This document shows positions 16,579 through 24,792 of a stretch of DNA of 64,000 nt, piece after piece (position 1 is the stretch's first letter; every line of letters starts with the position of its first letter). A program made the translations under genes and the position numbers. The stretch comes from an uncultured Treponema sp. (GTDB lineage Bacteria; Spirochaetota; Spirochaetia; Treponematales; Treponemataceae): NCBI GenBank assembly GCA_938039145.1, contig CALHVG010000003.1:1-64000 (forward strand), in the 5' to 3' direction. Below the pieces are notes generated by a model, which saw nothing but the letters and a program-made list of their open reading frames with translations, was not told where the DNA came from and ran no database searches.

Positions 16579-17430
16579 ATGGCCAAGACACGTAAAAGCA
16601 ACAAGAAAAAAAGCGGATTCCTTTTGGTATGTTTCTGGTTTCTTGTTCTGATTCTGATTATTGCCGTTTTTTTTGTAAAACGAAATGAAATAAAGAAAAA
16701 TCTTCAGGATACCGATTTTATCGCACGAATTTCGGGAAAAACTCCCTCGACTGTTGTCGAAAAAGAAAAAAATGAAACAAAATCTCCGTCTGTTCAGGAA
16801 TCGATAAACATCGATGTTTTGGAAGCCACCGGAACAGAGGCGAACAATAAAAAAACTTCGGAAACGGAAAATCCGAAAGTCACGGAAAATAAAAACGTAA
16901 AAACTCCCGAGACAGAACCTGAAAAGCCTGTCGAACCGGTCGCTCCGAAAGAAAAAACAGACGCTTCAGCAAAAGAAAAAAAACAACCTGAAAAAATAAT
17001 CGTTCCCAAAAAAACGGAGGTTACGCTTTATTTTATCGGAATAAATTCGGACGGAAGTGTAACCAGAAAGGCATCTAAACGAAGTCTTTCAAAATCAGAT
17101 TCGCCTCTGACGGATTCGATAAACGCTTTGCTTGCAGGTCCGACAGCGGATGAACTGTCAAAGGACATGATGACGCTTATTCCAAGCGGCACAAAACTTT
17201 TGGGTGCTTCCGTGAAAAATGGAATTGCAACATTGAATTTCAATGAAAATTTTCAGTTCAATTCGGTGGGCGTGGAAGGTTACATTGCGCAGCTCATGCA
17301 GATTGTCTACACCGCGACGGAATTTTCAACAGTCCGAAATGTTCAGTTTTTGATTGAGGGCGAAAAACGTGATTACCTTGGAAGCGAAGGGCAATGGATT
17401 GGCTCTCCGCTTGCTCGAAGTTCGTTTTAG
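16579..17430 (+). CDS. Membrane-anchored GerMN-domain protein
   Basis: A 283-residue protein with a basic N terminus, one membrane helix (about 15-34), a long Lys/Glu/Pro/Thr-rich linker (about 50-150) and a C-terminal GerMN domain. The latter is recognisable from TLYFIGINSDG, LLAGPTADE, LIPSGTKLLGASVKNGIATLNF and VYTATEFSTVRNVQFLIEG. GerMN domains occur in spore germination proteins and in many cell-envelope proteins of non-sporulating bacteria. Here an envelope role is likely but unknown. The stop overlaps the opposing gene's stop by four bases. Confidence 0.82.
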   Translation: MAKTRKSNKKKSGFLLVCFWFLVLILIIAVFFVKRNEIKKNLQDTDFIARISGKTPSTVVEKEKNETKSPSVQESINIDVLEATGTEANNKKTSETENPKVTENKNVKTPETEPEKPVEPVAPKEKTDASAKEKKQPEKIIVPKKTEVTLYFIGINSDGSVTRKASKRSLSKSDSPLTDSINALLAGPTADELSKDMMTLIPSGTKLLGASVKNGIATLNFNENFQFNSVGVEGYIAQLMQIVYTATEFSTVRNVQFLIEGEKRDYLGSEGQWIGSPLARSSF

Positions 17431-18551
17431 TCTGAATAAGCCTTCACGATATTGCCGAAATACCGCTCGTTTTTTCTGTAAACTTCTTCAAATGCCGTCA
17501 TGGTAAAAAAATCGTAGCCGTTTTCTTTTTTTGTGATGATTCTTATGTTTCTAGTTAAATTCAATGTCGCCGGCTGATAAACTAACGCAATCACTGAGCA
17601 GCGGGAAGTTTCGGAAAACTCATTCCGAATGTATTTTGCGTAGTTTTCTATGCGAATGTTTTTCCAGTCCAAATAAGAAATTGAATTTGAAAGAAGAAGT
17701 TGGCGCAAAATGAACGGCGAAATTGCCGGCGAAGATTCGGAGCGGATTTCGGAATTTTCGGGAACAGTGCCGATGGAAATCAATGCCGCTTCTCCCAAAA
17801 GCCAAAGATTTTCCATGGATTGATTCCAGTTTGCGTCCAATACGATGGATTTTCCGCCATCAAGCGAATAAGTTTTGTTTTCCGCCTTTTTGTTCAGCTT
17901 TAGCGTGTGCTTCTTGTCGAAATATTTTTCGGGAAATCCTTTAAAAGAATCAAATGACGTGTCGGCGGTGGAAGAGATTTTTCCTGCCGTAACCACAAAA
18001 AACTGCGGGTCAGCTGCATTCGATTCTATCAGTTTTATGTTGAAAATCGGAACTAAAAAATCGTATATCACGGTAACGTCGCCGCCAAACTGCGGAAAAT
18101 CCTCGTTGATTCGGATTCCGGTGTGGAGAAAATCAACGCCGTCGCTTGCATTTTTGTTCGGCTCGATTTTGCCCGCCTTTTTCCGTCGAGAAGAAAGTTC
18201 GTAAATCATGTCGTGCATATAATTTACGATTTCCGTGTCGTCAGGTCCGATAAGAGAGGCAATCCGCTCTCCTGTAAGTTCCAGATTTTCCGCCTTGGGA
18301 TTGAGTGTGAAAAAAATCTTGATTTCCTTTTCCGGAACAGATTTTTTCAAGTCGCGGGGCGCAAAATATCTGACTTCATACGTTGAGTCATCGTAAGTCA
18401 GAAACCCGATGTACGATTCCCGCTTGAATGTCTTGTCCTGATAGTAAACATATTCGCCTGAAATGTCTTTTACGTAAGGCTCAAAACCCGGAATCGAAAA
18501 TGCGGGCGCAAGAGAAAAAAGCAACGCAAAAACGGTAAAAATCTTTTTCAT
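17427..18551 (-). CDS. Exported protein, function unknown
   Basis: About 374 residues with a clear Sec signal peptide (MKKIFTVFALLFSLAPAFS). The mature part is soluble-looking and mixed alpha/beta with no recognised motif. The ATG at 18551 is preferred; a GTG at 18560 overlapping the proS stop would add three residues before the signal peptide. It is translationally close to proS upstream on the same strand and probably read through from it. Convergent with the GerMN gene. Confidence 0.75.
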   Translation of the reverse strand: MKKIFTVFALLFSLAPAFSIPGFEPYVKDISGEYVYYQDKTFKRESYIGFLTYDDSTYEVRYFAPRDLKKSVPEKEIKIFFTLNPKAENLELTGERIASLIGPDDTEIVNYMHDMIYELSSRRKKAGKIEPNKNASDGVDFLHTGIRINEDFPQFGGDVTVIYDFLVPIFNIKLIESNAADPQFFVVTAGKISSTADTSFDSFKGFPEKYFDKKHTLKLNKKAENKTYSLDGGKSIVLDANWNQSMENLWLLGEAALISIGTVPENSEIRSESSPAISPFILRQLLLSNSISYLDWKNIRIENYAKYIRNEFSETSRCSVIALVYQPATLNLTRNIRIITKKENGYDFFTMTAFEEVYRKNERYFGNIVKAYSD

Positions 18552-18556
18552 GAGAA

Positions 18557-20368
18557 TCACTTATCCAATTCGGCAAGGGCGGACAGAACGATTTTTGCGA
18601 TTTTTTCGCTTGCATTTTCCAGCGGAATCAATTCTGCGTCCTTTTCGTTCCTGAGTTTGACTTCCACGTTCGGAAGATTTTTTTCACCAACAACCACCCG
18701 TACAGGATATCCGATGAGGTCTGCATCCATGAATTTTACTCCGGGGCGTTCGTTTCTGTCGTCCAGAAGAACTTCGATACCGGCATCCGTCAATTGGCTG
18801 TAAAGGCTGTCGGCGGCTTCTTTCATTTTGCCCTCATATTTTACGGGAACAATCGCCACGTGGAACGGAGCGACGGACATGGGCCAAATTATTCCGTTGT
18901 CGTCGTGGTACGCTTCGATTATGCTCGCCAAAGTTCTGTCAAGTCCGATTCCATAGCAGCCCATCAACGGAGTTACAGGTTTTGCGTTCTGGTCAAGGTA
19001 GGTTACATTCATGGATTTTGTGTATTTTGTTCCCAATTTGAATATGTGACCGAGTTCGTTACCTTTTTTCATGTAAAAAGTTCCGCCGCAATCGGGGCAA
19101 AGATCTCCTTCCTTGCAAGTGCGGACATCGGCAGTCATAAATGGAACGTAGTCGCGTCCGGGTTCTATATGCCTAAGATGGAATCCGTCCTCGCCTGAAC
19201 CGCCAATGCAGTCGTGCATAGAAAGCGTTGATTCGTCCGCAAGAATAGGAATCTTTATTCCGATCGGACCGACAAATCCGTGCGGTGCGCCCGAATATTT
19301 TAGTACATCCGCATCCCCTGCAAGTTCTGCGCCGGACGCTTTAAGAACGGAAGCCAATTTCGTTTCGTTTACGTCAAGGTCGCCTCGGATAAGCACGCAG
19401 AAAAATGTCTCAGGATAATAGGACTGACCTCCTTCCGTTACCGTTTTTGCGTTCTTATATTCTTCTGTCGACGAAAGGTCGATTCCGCAATTGTAGACTT
19501 TGTAAATCAATGCCTTCAGAAAAGTCGTGGATTTTTCGCCGAAAAACTTTTCCATGTCTTCAATAGAGAATACATTCGGTGTTGCGACTTTTTCGGTTGT
19601 AAGTTCGGTTTTCTCTTGAGGCTTTCCGTTGGAATCCAACGTGGTCTCGTTTTTGCACGCCGCTTTTTCAACGTTGGCGGCATATCCGCAATTCGGGCAA
19701 AGCAAAAGCGTGTCGTCTCCAACCTCGCTTTCAACCATAAATTCTTCAGAACCAGAACCGCCCATAGCTCCGGTGTCCGCCTTCACCGAAATTGTCTTTA
19801 GCCCAAGACGTTTATAGATTCTTCTGTAAGCGGCGGCGATATTTTCGTAAGATGCATCCAAATCCACCTGATCCTTGTCAAAGGAATACGCATCCATCAT
19901 CGTAAATTCCCTGCCTCGCATGACTCCATAACGCGGTCGGATTTCGTCTCTGTACTTAGTGTTTATTTGGTATACGGTGAACGGCAACTGCTTGTAGGAA
20001 GAAAGTCCCTCGCGGATAAGAGCGGTAAAAGCTTCTTCGGCGGTGGGCGAAACAACCATGTCCTGCCCCTGCCTGTTCTGCGGTTTAAGCATTTCTTCTC
20101 CCATCTTGTCCCAGCGTCCGGATTCTTTCCAAAGTTCCCCGGGCTGAATTACAGTGGGTTTCATTTCCATAAGCCCTGCGCCATCAAGTTCTTCCCTGAT
20201 AATGGATTCAAGTTTTCTAAACGAGCGGAAGCCCAGCGGCATATAAGCATAAAGTCCGTTACCGAGTTTTCTAAGCATTCCGCTTCGCATCATAAGCTGA
20301 TGGCTGGAAATTACTGCATCGTTCGGAGCGTCGCGCAATGTGGAAATAATAAATTTTGAAGCTTTCAT
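18557..20368 (-). CDS. proS: Prolyl-tRNA synthetase
   Basis: A 603-residue bacterial-type ProRS that charges tRNA-Pro in the cytoplasm. Class II motifs are visible: motif 1 near LGFRSFRKLESIIREEL, motif 2 as TKYRDEIRPRYGVMRGREFTMMDAYSF, and motif 3 CYGIGLDRTLASIIE. An insertion between motifs 2 and 3 (about 225-385) is the YbaK-like editing domain that hydrolyses Ala-tRNA-Pro. The anticodon-binding domain ends the protein (VLLDDRNERPGVKFMDADLIG). A TATAAT ends only eight bases before the ATG and there is no Shine-Dalgarno sequence. Confidence 0.98.
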   Translation of the reverse strand: MKASKFIISTLRDAPNDAVISSHQLMMRSGMLRKLGNGLYAYMPLGFRSFRKLESIIREELDGAGLMEMKPTVIQPGELWKESGRWDKMGEEMLKPQNRQGQDMVVSPTAEEAFTALIREGLSSYKQLPFTVYQINTKYRDEIRPRYGVMRGREFTMMDAYSFDKDQVDLDASYENIAAAYRRIYKRLGLKTISVKADTGAMGGSGSEEFMVESEVGDDTLLLCPNCGYAANVEKAACKNETTLDSNGKPQEKTELTTEKVATPNVFSIEDMEKFFGEKSTTFLKALIYKVYNCGIDLSSTEEYKNAKTVTEGGQSYYPETFFCVLIRGDLDVNETKLASVLKASGAELAGDADVLKYSGAPHGFVGPIGIKIPILADESTLSMHDCIGGSGEDGFHLRHIEPGRDYVPFMTADVRTCKEGDLCPDCGGTFYMKKGNELGHIFKLGTKYTKSMNVTYLDQNAKPVTPLMGCYGIGLDRTLASIIEAYHDDNGIIWPMSVAPFHVAIVPVKYEGKMKEAADSLYSQLTDAGIEVLLDDRNERPGVKFMDADLIGYPVRVVVGEKNLPNVEVKLRNEKDAELIPLENASEKIAKIVLSALAELDK

Positions 20369-20376
20369 AAGGACGT

Positions 20377-20406
20377 ATTATATTCTATAACAAGTCGTAA
20401 ATTCAA
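20377..20406 (-). promoter_or_regulatory. proS promoter, probably giving a leaderless mRNA
   Basis: On the minus strand TTGAAT (20406-20401), 18 bases, TATAAT (20382-20377), then eight bases to the proS ATG at 20368. The predicted start of transcription falls on or within a few bases of the initiator codon. Confidence 0.6.
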
Positions 20407-20463
20407 GGACAGTTTTATTTTAAATAAATGCACTCTTCAATTCGGTGTTTTTTATATTCATTT

Positions 20464-20591
20464 GGGCGTTGCAGTAAGGGCATTCAGCCCTTACTGCCGG
20501 CGAACTACAGGCTACACTTTCGTTTCGGTATTTTTGCACGGAAATTACCGTGCAAAAAATGTACGGCACGCCCCTTCCGTATGCCTAACGC
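20464..20591 (+). repeat. Dispersed repeat B, copy 3 (diverged)
   Basis: Begins GGGCGTTGC and ends CCTTCCGTATGCCTAACGC, as in copies at 3520-3674 and 6751-6827. The inserts differ: a perfect AGTAAGGGC/GCCCTTACT hairpin and a TTTTTGCACGG/CCGTGCAAAAA hairpin. The central block is altered to GGCTACACTTTCG. Same skeleton, different stems. Confidence 0.65.
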
Positions 20592-20610
20592 ATTTATATT
20601 GGTAAGTATA

Positions 20611-20965
20611 ATGTCTAGTTTTCTATTTTATATAAATATCGCACGCAAGTTATCAAAGAAATTAAAATTTAGGGATAAACTGGGATTCCAAAGGACGGCG
20701 GACGGGGAAAATGATACGTAACCGGCATAAACGGTTTCCCGTCCGCTGCAATTTTGCCGTGCGGCAAAATTGCATAAAAGATTCTTTATTGTACCCATGT
20801 GAAAAATCTGCGGGCTATGACCGATTGAGCAAGTTTCGAGAACTCGAAACTTGAAGCGGACGGTAGACTAGTTGTGTGTTTCACGTCCAATTCTTCCGTC
20901 CGCCGTCCTCCCTTGGAGATAATAAATAAACTTAGAGTTTATAAAACAAACTCTAAATTAAACCT
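20611..20965 (+). repeat. Dispersed structured repeat A, copy 1
   Basis: Shares boxes with 28184-28417: TGTCTAGTTTTCTATTTTAT with TATAAATATCG after it, TGGGATTCCAAAGG, CTGCGGGCT, CTCCCTTG and a right end GAGTTTATAAAAC ... TAAACCT. A long closing stem joins 20688-20705 to 20896-20915. Inside are perfect hairpins GCAATTTTGCC/GGCAAAATTGC and CAAGTTTCGAG/CTCGAAACTTG. No open frame. It abuts the 3' end of the DUF799 gene. Function unknown. Confidence 0.75.
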
Positions 20966-21647
20966 AGTAGCTGGTACGGATAAAAATAGCCTTTCCTCTT
21001 GCACTTTCTTCGCTGTCAGCACCGTATTTCGGATGGTATTTTCCGGCAGGGAAATCCAACAACGCAGACTTGTTGCATTGGATTGCGACTTTTACATAAT
21101 CCGCTACGGCGGTCTTTACGGCGTCGGCGGTGACGGTTATAAGAGCTCCGATAAGCCCTCCTGCCCTCACCTTAGATCGAGTGTCGCAAACTACAGAAGC
21201 GTCTCTAACAAACAGTATTTCGTTAGTCTTTGTGGACCGGAAAATATACTGAAGTTCAATCTGGATGTTCGAGCCTAAATAAGACTTCGTCCAAGAATTT
21301 ATTACCGTAAACACGCATACGTCGGCTCCGAAAAGCTGATTGAATTTCTTCAAATCGGCTTCAAGAAATCTTTCTGCATCGTATGCGCTTTCTCTCTGGA
21401 ATACGGAATAACAGGCAGCCGGCGGAAGAACGTAATATCCGCACTCTGCAAGCGGTACATTCATCGTGGTGTAAAAATAGTCTTTTGCTTCAACATTGTC
21501 GGAATTATTTATCGGGGGCATTATAAGCAAAACCTCCGGCTTTTCGTCGTATATGCTAGCGAAAGCATCCATCTTTTTCATTGTGGCGCAGGAAACCAAC
21601 ATCAATGCAGCGGAAACAAATAGAAGTGTAAACACAGATTTTTTCAT
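20964..21647 (-). CDS. DUF799 (GNA1162-like) lipoprotein
   Basis: A 227-residue lipoprotein with lipobox LMLVSC. The mature protein resembles the DUF799/GNA1162 family: LLIMPPINNSDNVEAKDYFYTT and the following GYYVLPP segment, then FGADVCVFTVINSW. It is the last of a three-gene lipoprotein operon (CsgG-like, DUF4810, DUF799); the same trio occurs together in other Gram-negative bacteria. The start overlaps the stop of the DUF4810 gene by one base. Probably a periplasmic partner in a CsgG-type outer-membrane assembly; mechanism not established. Confidence 0.85.
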   Translation of the reverse strand: MKKSVFTLLFVSAALMLVSCATMKKMDAFASIYDEKPEVLLIMPPINNSDNVEAKDYFYTTMNVPLAECGYYVLPPAACYSVFQRESAYDAERFLEADLKKFNQLFGADVCVFTVINSWTKSYLGSNIQIELQYIFRSTKTNEILFVRDASVVCDTRSKVRAGGLIGALITVTADAVKTAVADYVKVAIQCNKSALLDFPAGKYHPKYGADSEESARGKAIFIRTSY

Positions 21648-22003
21648 TACTTAATCCTCTTTAAAATCGAACCTACAAAAACTTTTGATTCCGGATAAAG
21701 TTCCAGCTCTTTTGCGAGCATCGCCTTTCCTTCGGTAGTTTTTCCATTCTGAATCAGAAGAAAACCGTAATCGGCATAAATTCCGGGAGGAACGACACCT
21801 CTAGTAGCTTTCTGCGTTGCGATGACTTTTTCATAAGTTGCCACTAAGTCATCAAGTGTTTTTTTATCATTATTCTTCACATAATGATAATAGTCTTCCT
21901 GATAGTTGTACCAAGAATAAAGTTTTGTCGATGCACAAGACGAGAGCAACATCGCAAGCAAAATCGCAGCAAATGTCGCACCGGTCTTCCTACTTCTCTT
22001 CAT
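21647..22003 (-). CDS. DUF4810 lipoprotein
   Basis: A 118-residue lipoprotein (lipobox MLLSSC). The family signature is the short aromatic segment LYSWYNYQEDYYHYVKN, followed by a helical part with VPPGIYADYGFLLIQNGKT and LYPESKVFVGSILKRIK. It sits between the CsgG-like and DUF799 genes, 23 bases after the former. It is likely a small subunit of the same envelope complex. Confidence 0.85.
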   Translation of the reverse strand: MKRSRKTGATFAAILLAMLLSSCASTKLYSWYNYQEDYYHYVKNNDKKTLDDLVATYEKVIATQKATRGVVPPGIYADYGFLLIQNGKTTEGKAMLAKELELYPESKVFVGSILKRIK

Positions 22004-22026
22004 AAGAAACTCCTTTTAGCTGTCTT

Positions 22027-22965
22027 TTATCGTTCTTGAATTATATATTTTTCAAGATGAGCTGAATCGATTGCAGCACCGGAAACGGTAACCATGGAAT
22101 ATTCATCAACCACGGAATTTCCGCCCATTGCTATAATTTTTACTTCGGAAACTTTTGTTCCGGGCAGTTCTATCATAATTCCGGTTTGTGGATTTTTGAC
22201 TTTCTTTCCGCGTTCATAGACTGCAAGCACTTTTCCGACGGAAAGATTCTGCCTAGCTCCGCCTGCGATTATCACGGAATCATTGTCATACGAAAGGAAA
22301 AATGATCTCCAAGGTCTGTCAAAACAAGTTTTTTCTATATTTTCAACCAATTTTTCGATTGCGGCGGAAATCGCTTTGTCTGAAAGAGTCGCATCATATC
22401 CCTGAACGGAACCCATTCCAAGAGCGGTAAAGGATGAAGATTCGGCTTCTCCTTTTCCTTCTTCGGAATAAATAATATGACCGGAATATACATCTACAAG
22501 ACGTATATTCACTCCAGCCTGTACCGTCTGACTCTTTGAACGGCTTATAAGACCGACGGAGCCGGTAACTTTTCGTCCGAATTCCGTTACAGAACCGATT
22601 ATAAGAAAGTCGGCGGAAGTTCCGCTTATACCTGATTTTGATTTGTCAAGTTCTGCTTGAAGTTTATCGGCATCTGCACTTTCAAGCAGAATGAACTTTC
22701 CGCTAGCTGCAAGTTTTGCCGACAGAATGTCCAAAGCCTGCTTTCCGACAGGATCATTTTCCTTGTCGTAGAATGCACCCTTTGCATATTCGGTTTCATT
22801 TGAAAAACGTGCGATTGCTACAGTTCTCTTCAGTCCCATGAATTTCTGAGGTTCTGCATTTTTATTCAATGTTCCTTCTATTTTGGAAACTTTAGTTGTA
22901 GTCTCGCAACTGAAGAAAACAACAGATGTAACCAAAGTAAGCGCAACAAACAATGATTTTTTCAT
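22027..22965 (-). CDS. CsgG/HfaB family lipoprotein
   Basis: A 312-residue lipoprotein (lipobox VVFFSC) of the CsgG family, whose best-known members form outer-membrane secretion pores for curli. Visible family features are the N-terminal RTVAIARFSNET, the DILSAKLAASGKFILLESAD strand-helix and ADFLIIGSVTEFGRK. Its partners are DUF4810 and DUF799 rather than curli subunits, so a curli role is not implied. First gene of the operon; AGAGGAAA precedes the ATG and a near-perfect promoter lies at 23040-23068. Confidence 0.88.
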   Translation of the reverse strand: MKKSLFVALTLVTSVVFFSCETTTKVSKIEGTLNKNAEPQKFMGLKRTVAIARFSNETEYAKGAFYDKENDPVGKQALDILSAKLAASGKFILLESADADKLQAELDKSKSGISGTSADFLIIGSVTEFGRKVTGSVGLISRSKSQTVQAGVNIRLVDVYSGHIIYSEEGKGEAESSSFTALGMGSVQGYDATLSDKAISAAIEKLVENIEKTCFDRPWRSFFLSYDNDSVIIAGGARQNLSVGKVLAVYERGKKVKNPQTGIMIELPGTKVSEVKIIAMGGNSVVDEYSMVTVSGAAIDSAHLEKYIIQER

Positions 22966-23039
22966 AGTATTTCCTCTTTTTCATAATTTTTTGATTGGAC
23001 AGAAATGAAAGTTCGACCAAAATTACGAATTCTTTCGGT

Positions 23040-23068
23040 ATTCTACAATCGGGAAAAAAGATTGTCAA
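23040..23068 (-). promoter_or_regulatory. Promoter of the CsgG-like operon
   Basis: On the minus strand a perfect TTGACA (23068-23063), 17-base spacer and TAGAAT (23045-23040), 74 bases before the ATG. It is the strongest promoter match in this part of the window. Confidence 0.85.
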
Positions 23069-23079
23069 TAAAATCATTG

Positions 23080-23129
23080 GGCGGACATATTTAGGCAGCG
23101 TTCATTTTATAATGCTTCGTATGTCCGCC
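23080..23129. repeat. Tandem hairpin repeat C, unit 1
   Basis: A 50-base unit closed by GGCGGACATA/TATGTCCGCC around an interior TTTAGGCAGCGTTCATTTTA plus TAATGCTTCG. It is nearly repeated at 23182-23225 in the same orientation. Confidence 0.75.
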
Positions 23130-23181
23130 CCAAGTTTTACTTGCGGAAAACTTGTAAAGTTGGGATATTCAACAGGGTGAT

Positions 23182-23225
23182 AGACATATTTGGGCATCTT
23201 TCATTTTGTAATGCTTCGTATGTCT
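23182..23225. repeat. Tandem hairpin repeat C, unit 2
   Basis: Forty-four bases aligning without gaps to 23083-23126 but with the closing pair changed from G-C to A-T (AGACATA/TATGTCT), so the stem is kept. A third hairpin (CCAAGTTTTACTT ... GTAAAGTTGG) fills the gap between units. Confidence 0.75.
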
Positions 23226-23261
23226 GCTGCCTGTATGCCGCTCGCCATGCAGAAAAACAAT

Positions 23262-24224
23262 CTATTTATTGTACGCTTTCCAGGTGGTTTCGACCAATGT
23301 GTCTACGTCGCTGTATTTTGGAGTCCAGTCCAGAAGTTCCTTTGCCAATTTGCTTGTGGCGTAAAGGCTTGCCGGGTCGCCCGGACGACGAGGAGCTTCC
23401 TCCGCCGGAATAGGTTTTCCGGTGATTTTTCGGGCAGCGTCTATGATTTCCTTTACCGTTGTTCCTTTTTCTGTTCCAAGATTCAGTTTTATGCTCTTAT
23501 TATTCTTTTTTATATATTCAAGAGCTTTCACATGGGCAATCGCAAGGTCTGTAACGTGTACGTAATCCCTTATGCATGTTCCGTCCCTTGTGTCGTAGTC
23601 CGTGCCGAAAATTTTCAAGGAACGCTGACCAAGGGCGGCTTCCATAACTCGCGGAAGAAGATTTTCAGGTTTCTGCTCAAGCCCGCACACGATTCCTTCC
23701 GGATCGTAGCCTGCCGCATTGAAATATCTGAGGGCCGCAAATTTCAGGTCTCTTATTTTGTCGTACCAGTCCATGAATTCTTCGATTTTCAATTTTGTGA
23801 ATCCGTAGTAATTTATCGGTTTTTGCGGATGCTTTTCGTCCATCGGCAAATATTCGGGTTCGCCGAAAGTGGCTGCGCTGGAGCTGAAAATCATTATTTT
23901 GCAATTGTGCTTTACGGCGGCGTTCATTATGTTGAGAGTGCCGGTTATGTTGTTCACCGAATATTTTTCAGGATTTATCATGCTTTCGCCGGCAGCCTTG
24001 AATGCCGCAAGATGAACGAAAGCGTCGAATCCTCTGGAAAATGCCGAATCAAGGTCTTCCTGAATTAGAATGTTCCCGTACAAAAAATCATTTTCAGGGA
24101 AAAGATTTTTTCGCAATCCGCTTGAAAGATTGTCAAAAACCGTAACTTTGTTGCCGCTCTTCATAAGTTCCTTGACAACATGACTTCCTATGTAGCCAGC
24201 TCCGCCAATCACCAAAACATTCAT
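23262..24224 (-). CDS. galE: UDP-glucose 4-epimerase
   Basis: A 320-residue extended short-chain dehydrogenase that interconverts UDP-glucose and UDP-galactose. The N terminus has the NAD-binding GGAGYIGSHVVKEL. The catalytic pair is in YGFTK (Tyr and Lys), with the serine segment SSSAATFG upstream. Substrate-loop blocks include RYFNAAGYDPEG and GTRDGTCIRDYVHVTDLA-type sequence (here DTRDGTCIRDYVHVTDL). Length is normal. GGGAGG precedes the ATG. Monocistronic in appearance. Its product UDP-galactose is the substrate of the Glf enzyme encoded at 50.6 kb. Confidence 0.97.
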   Translation of the reverse strand: MNVLVIGGAGYIGSHVVKELMKSGNKVTVFDNLSSGLRKNLFPENDFLYGNILIQEDLDSAFSRGFDAFVHLAAFKAAGESMINPEKYSVNNITGTLNIMNAAVKHNCKIMIFSSSAATFGEPEYLPMDEKHPQKPINYYGFTKLKIEEFMDWYDKIRDLKFAALRYFNAAGYDPEGIVCGLEQKPENLLPRVMEAALGQRSLKIFGTDYDTRDGTCIRDYVHVTDLAIAHVKALEYIKKNNKSIKLNLGTEKGTTVKEIIDAARKITGKPIPAEEAPRRPGDPASLYATSKLAKELLDWTPKYSDVDTLVETTWKAYNK

Positions 24225-24379
24225 TAAAACCTCCCATAAAACGCTTTCATTTTATCCCAAAATGAACCAAAGCACAATTCAAAGAAAAATGTTCCGTGTT
24301 CAAAAATTAATTTTGCGTTTAGTCGATTTGTACGGAATCAAGGAAGGTCGGAACGGAATTTACTGTTTATATACGCTTA

Positions 24380-24467
24380 TATATAGAAAAAAAGGCGTAC
24401 TAGCGGGGCAGCGTCGATAGTTAACAACCCGAGTATTCTAGCCCATAGTACGCCTTTTTGTATATAT
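24380..24467. repeat. Large inverted-repeat element with terminator-like ends
   Basis: GGCGTACTA (24394-24402) pairs with TAGTACGCC (24446-24454), extended outward by A-run/T-run and by atatat/tatatat. A 43-base GC-richer loop contains a possible GGGC/GCCC inner stem. Both strands have a T-run after the stem, so it could terminate transcription either way. A second hairpin (24492-24514) and a third (24522-24536) follow. Origin and function are unknown. Confidence 0.6.
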
Positions 24468-24668
24468 CACAACTAAAAAAGATGAACAAAAGCGGTTGAA
24501 TTAAAATCAACTGCCATAAGAGGCAAAGAACCTGCCATCACCTTATACTTGTTTTCTTCCTTTGCTCACCATAAAATGTAGTTTACAGCAAAAAAATATT
24601 TAATATAGATAGAAGTTTCTGAAAAATATCGATTTTCTTAAAAATCTCCGCAAAATCTGCATAGGAGA

Positions 24669-24792
24669 TAAAAAAATCGGGGTCTGATTTTGTCAGATCC
24701 CGATTTTAACTCTCTCGATTTTGGAAAAACTCCCTCCGTCATCTCTCCAAAACTTTCTCGATGTCCTTAATACAACATTCGAATCACTCTAT
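24669..24792 (-). ncRNA. Candidate small RNA
   Basis: On the minus strand an extended -10 box TGCTATAAT (24807-24799) is followed about 125 bases on by a strong intrinsic terminator: a 14-base stem (24693-24706 with 24674-24687, one G-U) and a run of seven T. Between them lies a stem TTTTGGA/TCCAAAA enclosing a purine-rich loop with GGAGAGATGACGGAGGGAG. No -35 match is needed with an extended -10. Only a 31-codon frame running through the terminator exists, so an untranslated RNA is more likely. It does not match SRP RNA, tmRNA, RNase P or 6S features that I know. Confidence 0.6.

Noticed and set aside
23190..24068. Long rightward open frame (292 codons) antisense to galE
   Set aside because: Mirror of the strongly conserved galE frame; its product has no recognisable motifs and is Phe/Cys/Arg-rich as antisense frames are. 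It also starts within repeat C.
24380..24467. Integron attC-like site
   Set aside because: The imperfect palindrome suggested attC, but the GTTRRRY/RYYYAAC core boxes are not placed at the ends and no integrase or cassette is near.
24669..24792. SRP RNA, 6S RNA or tmRNA
   Set aside because: The diagnostic tetraloop/asymmetric-loop sequence of SRP RNA and the tag frame and 5' signature of tmRNA are absent, and the transcript is shorter than typical 6S RNA.
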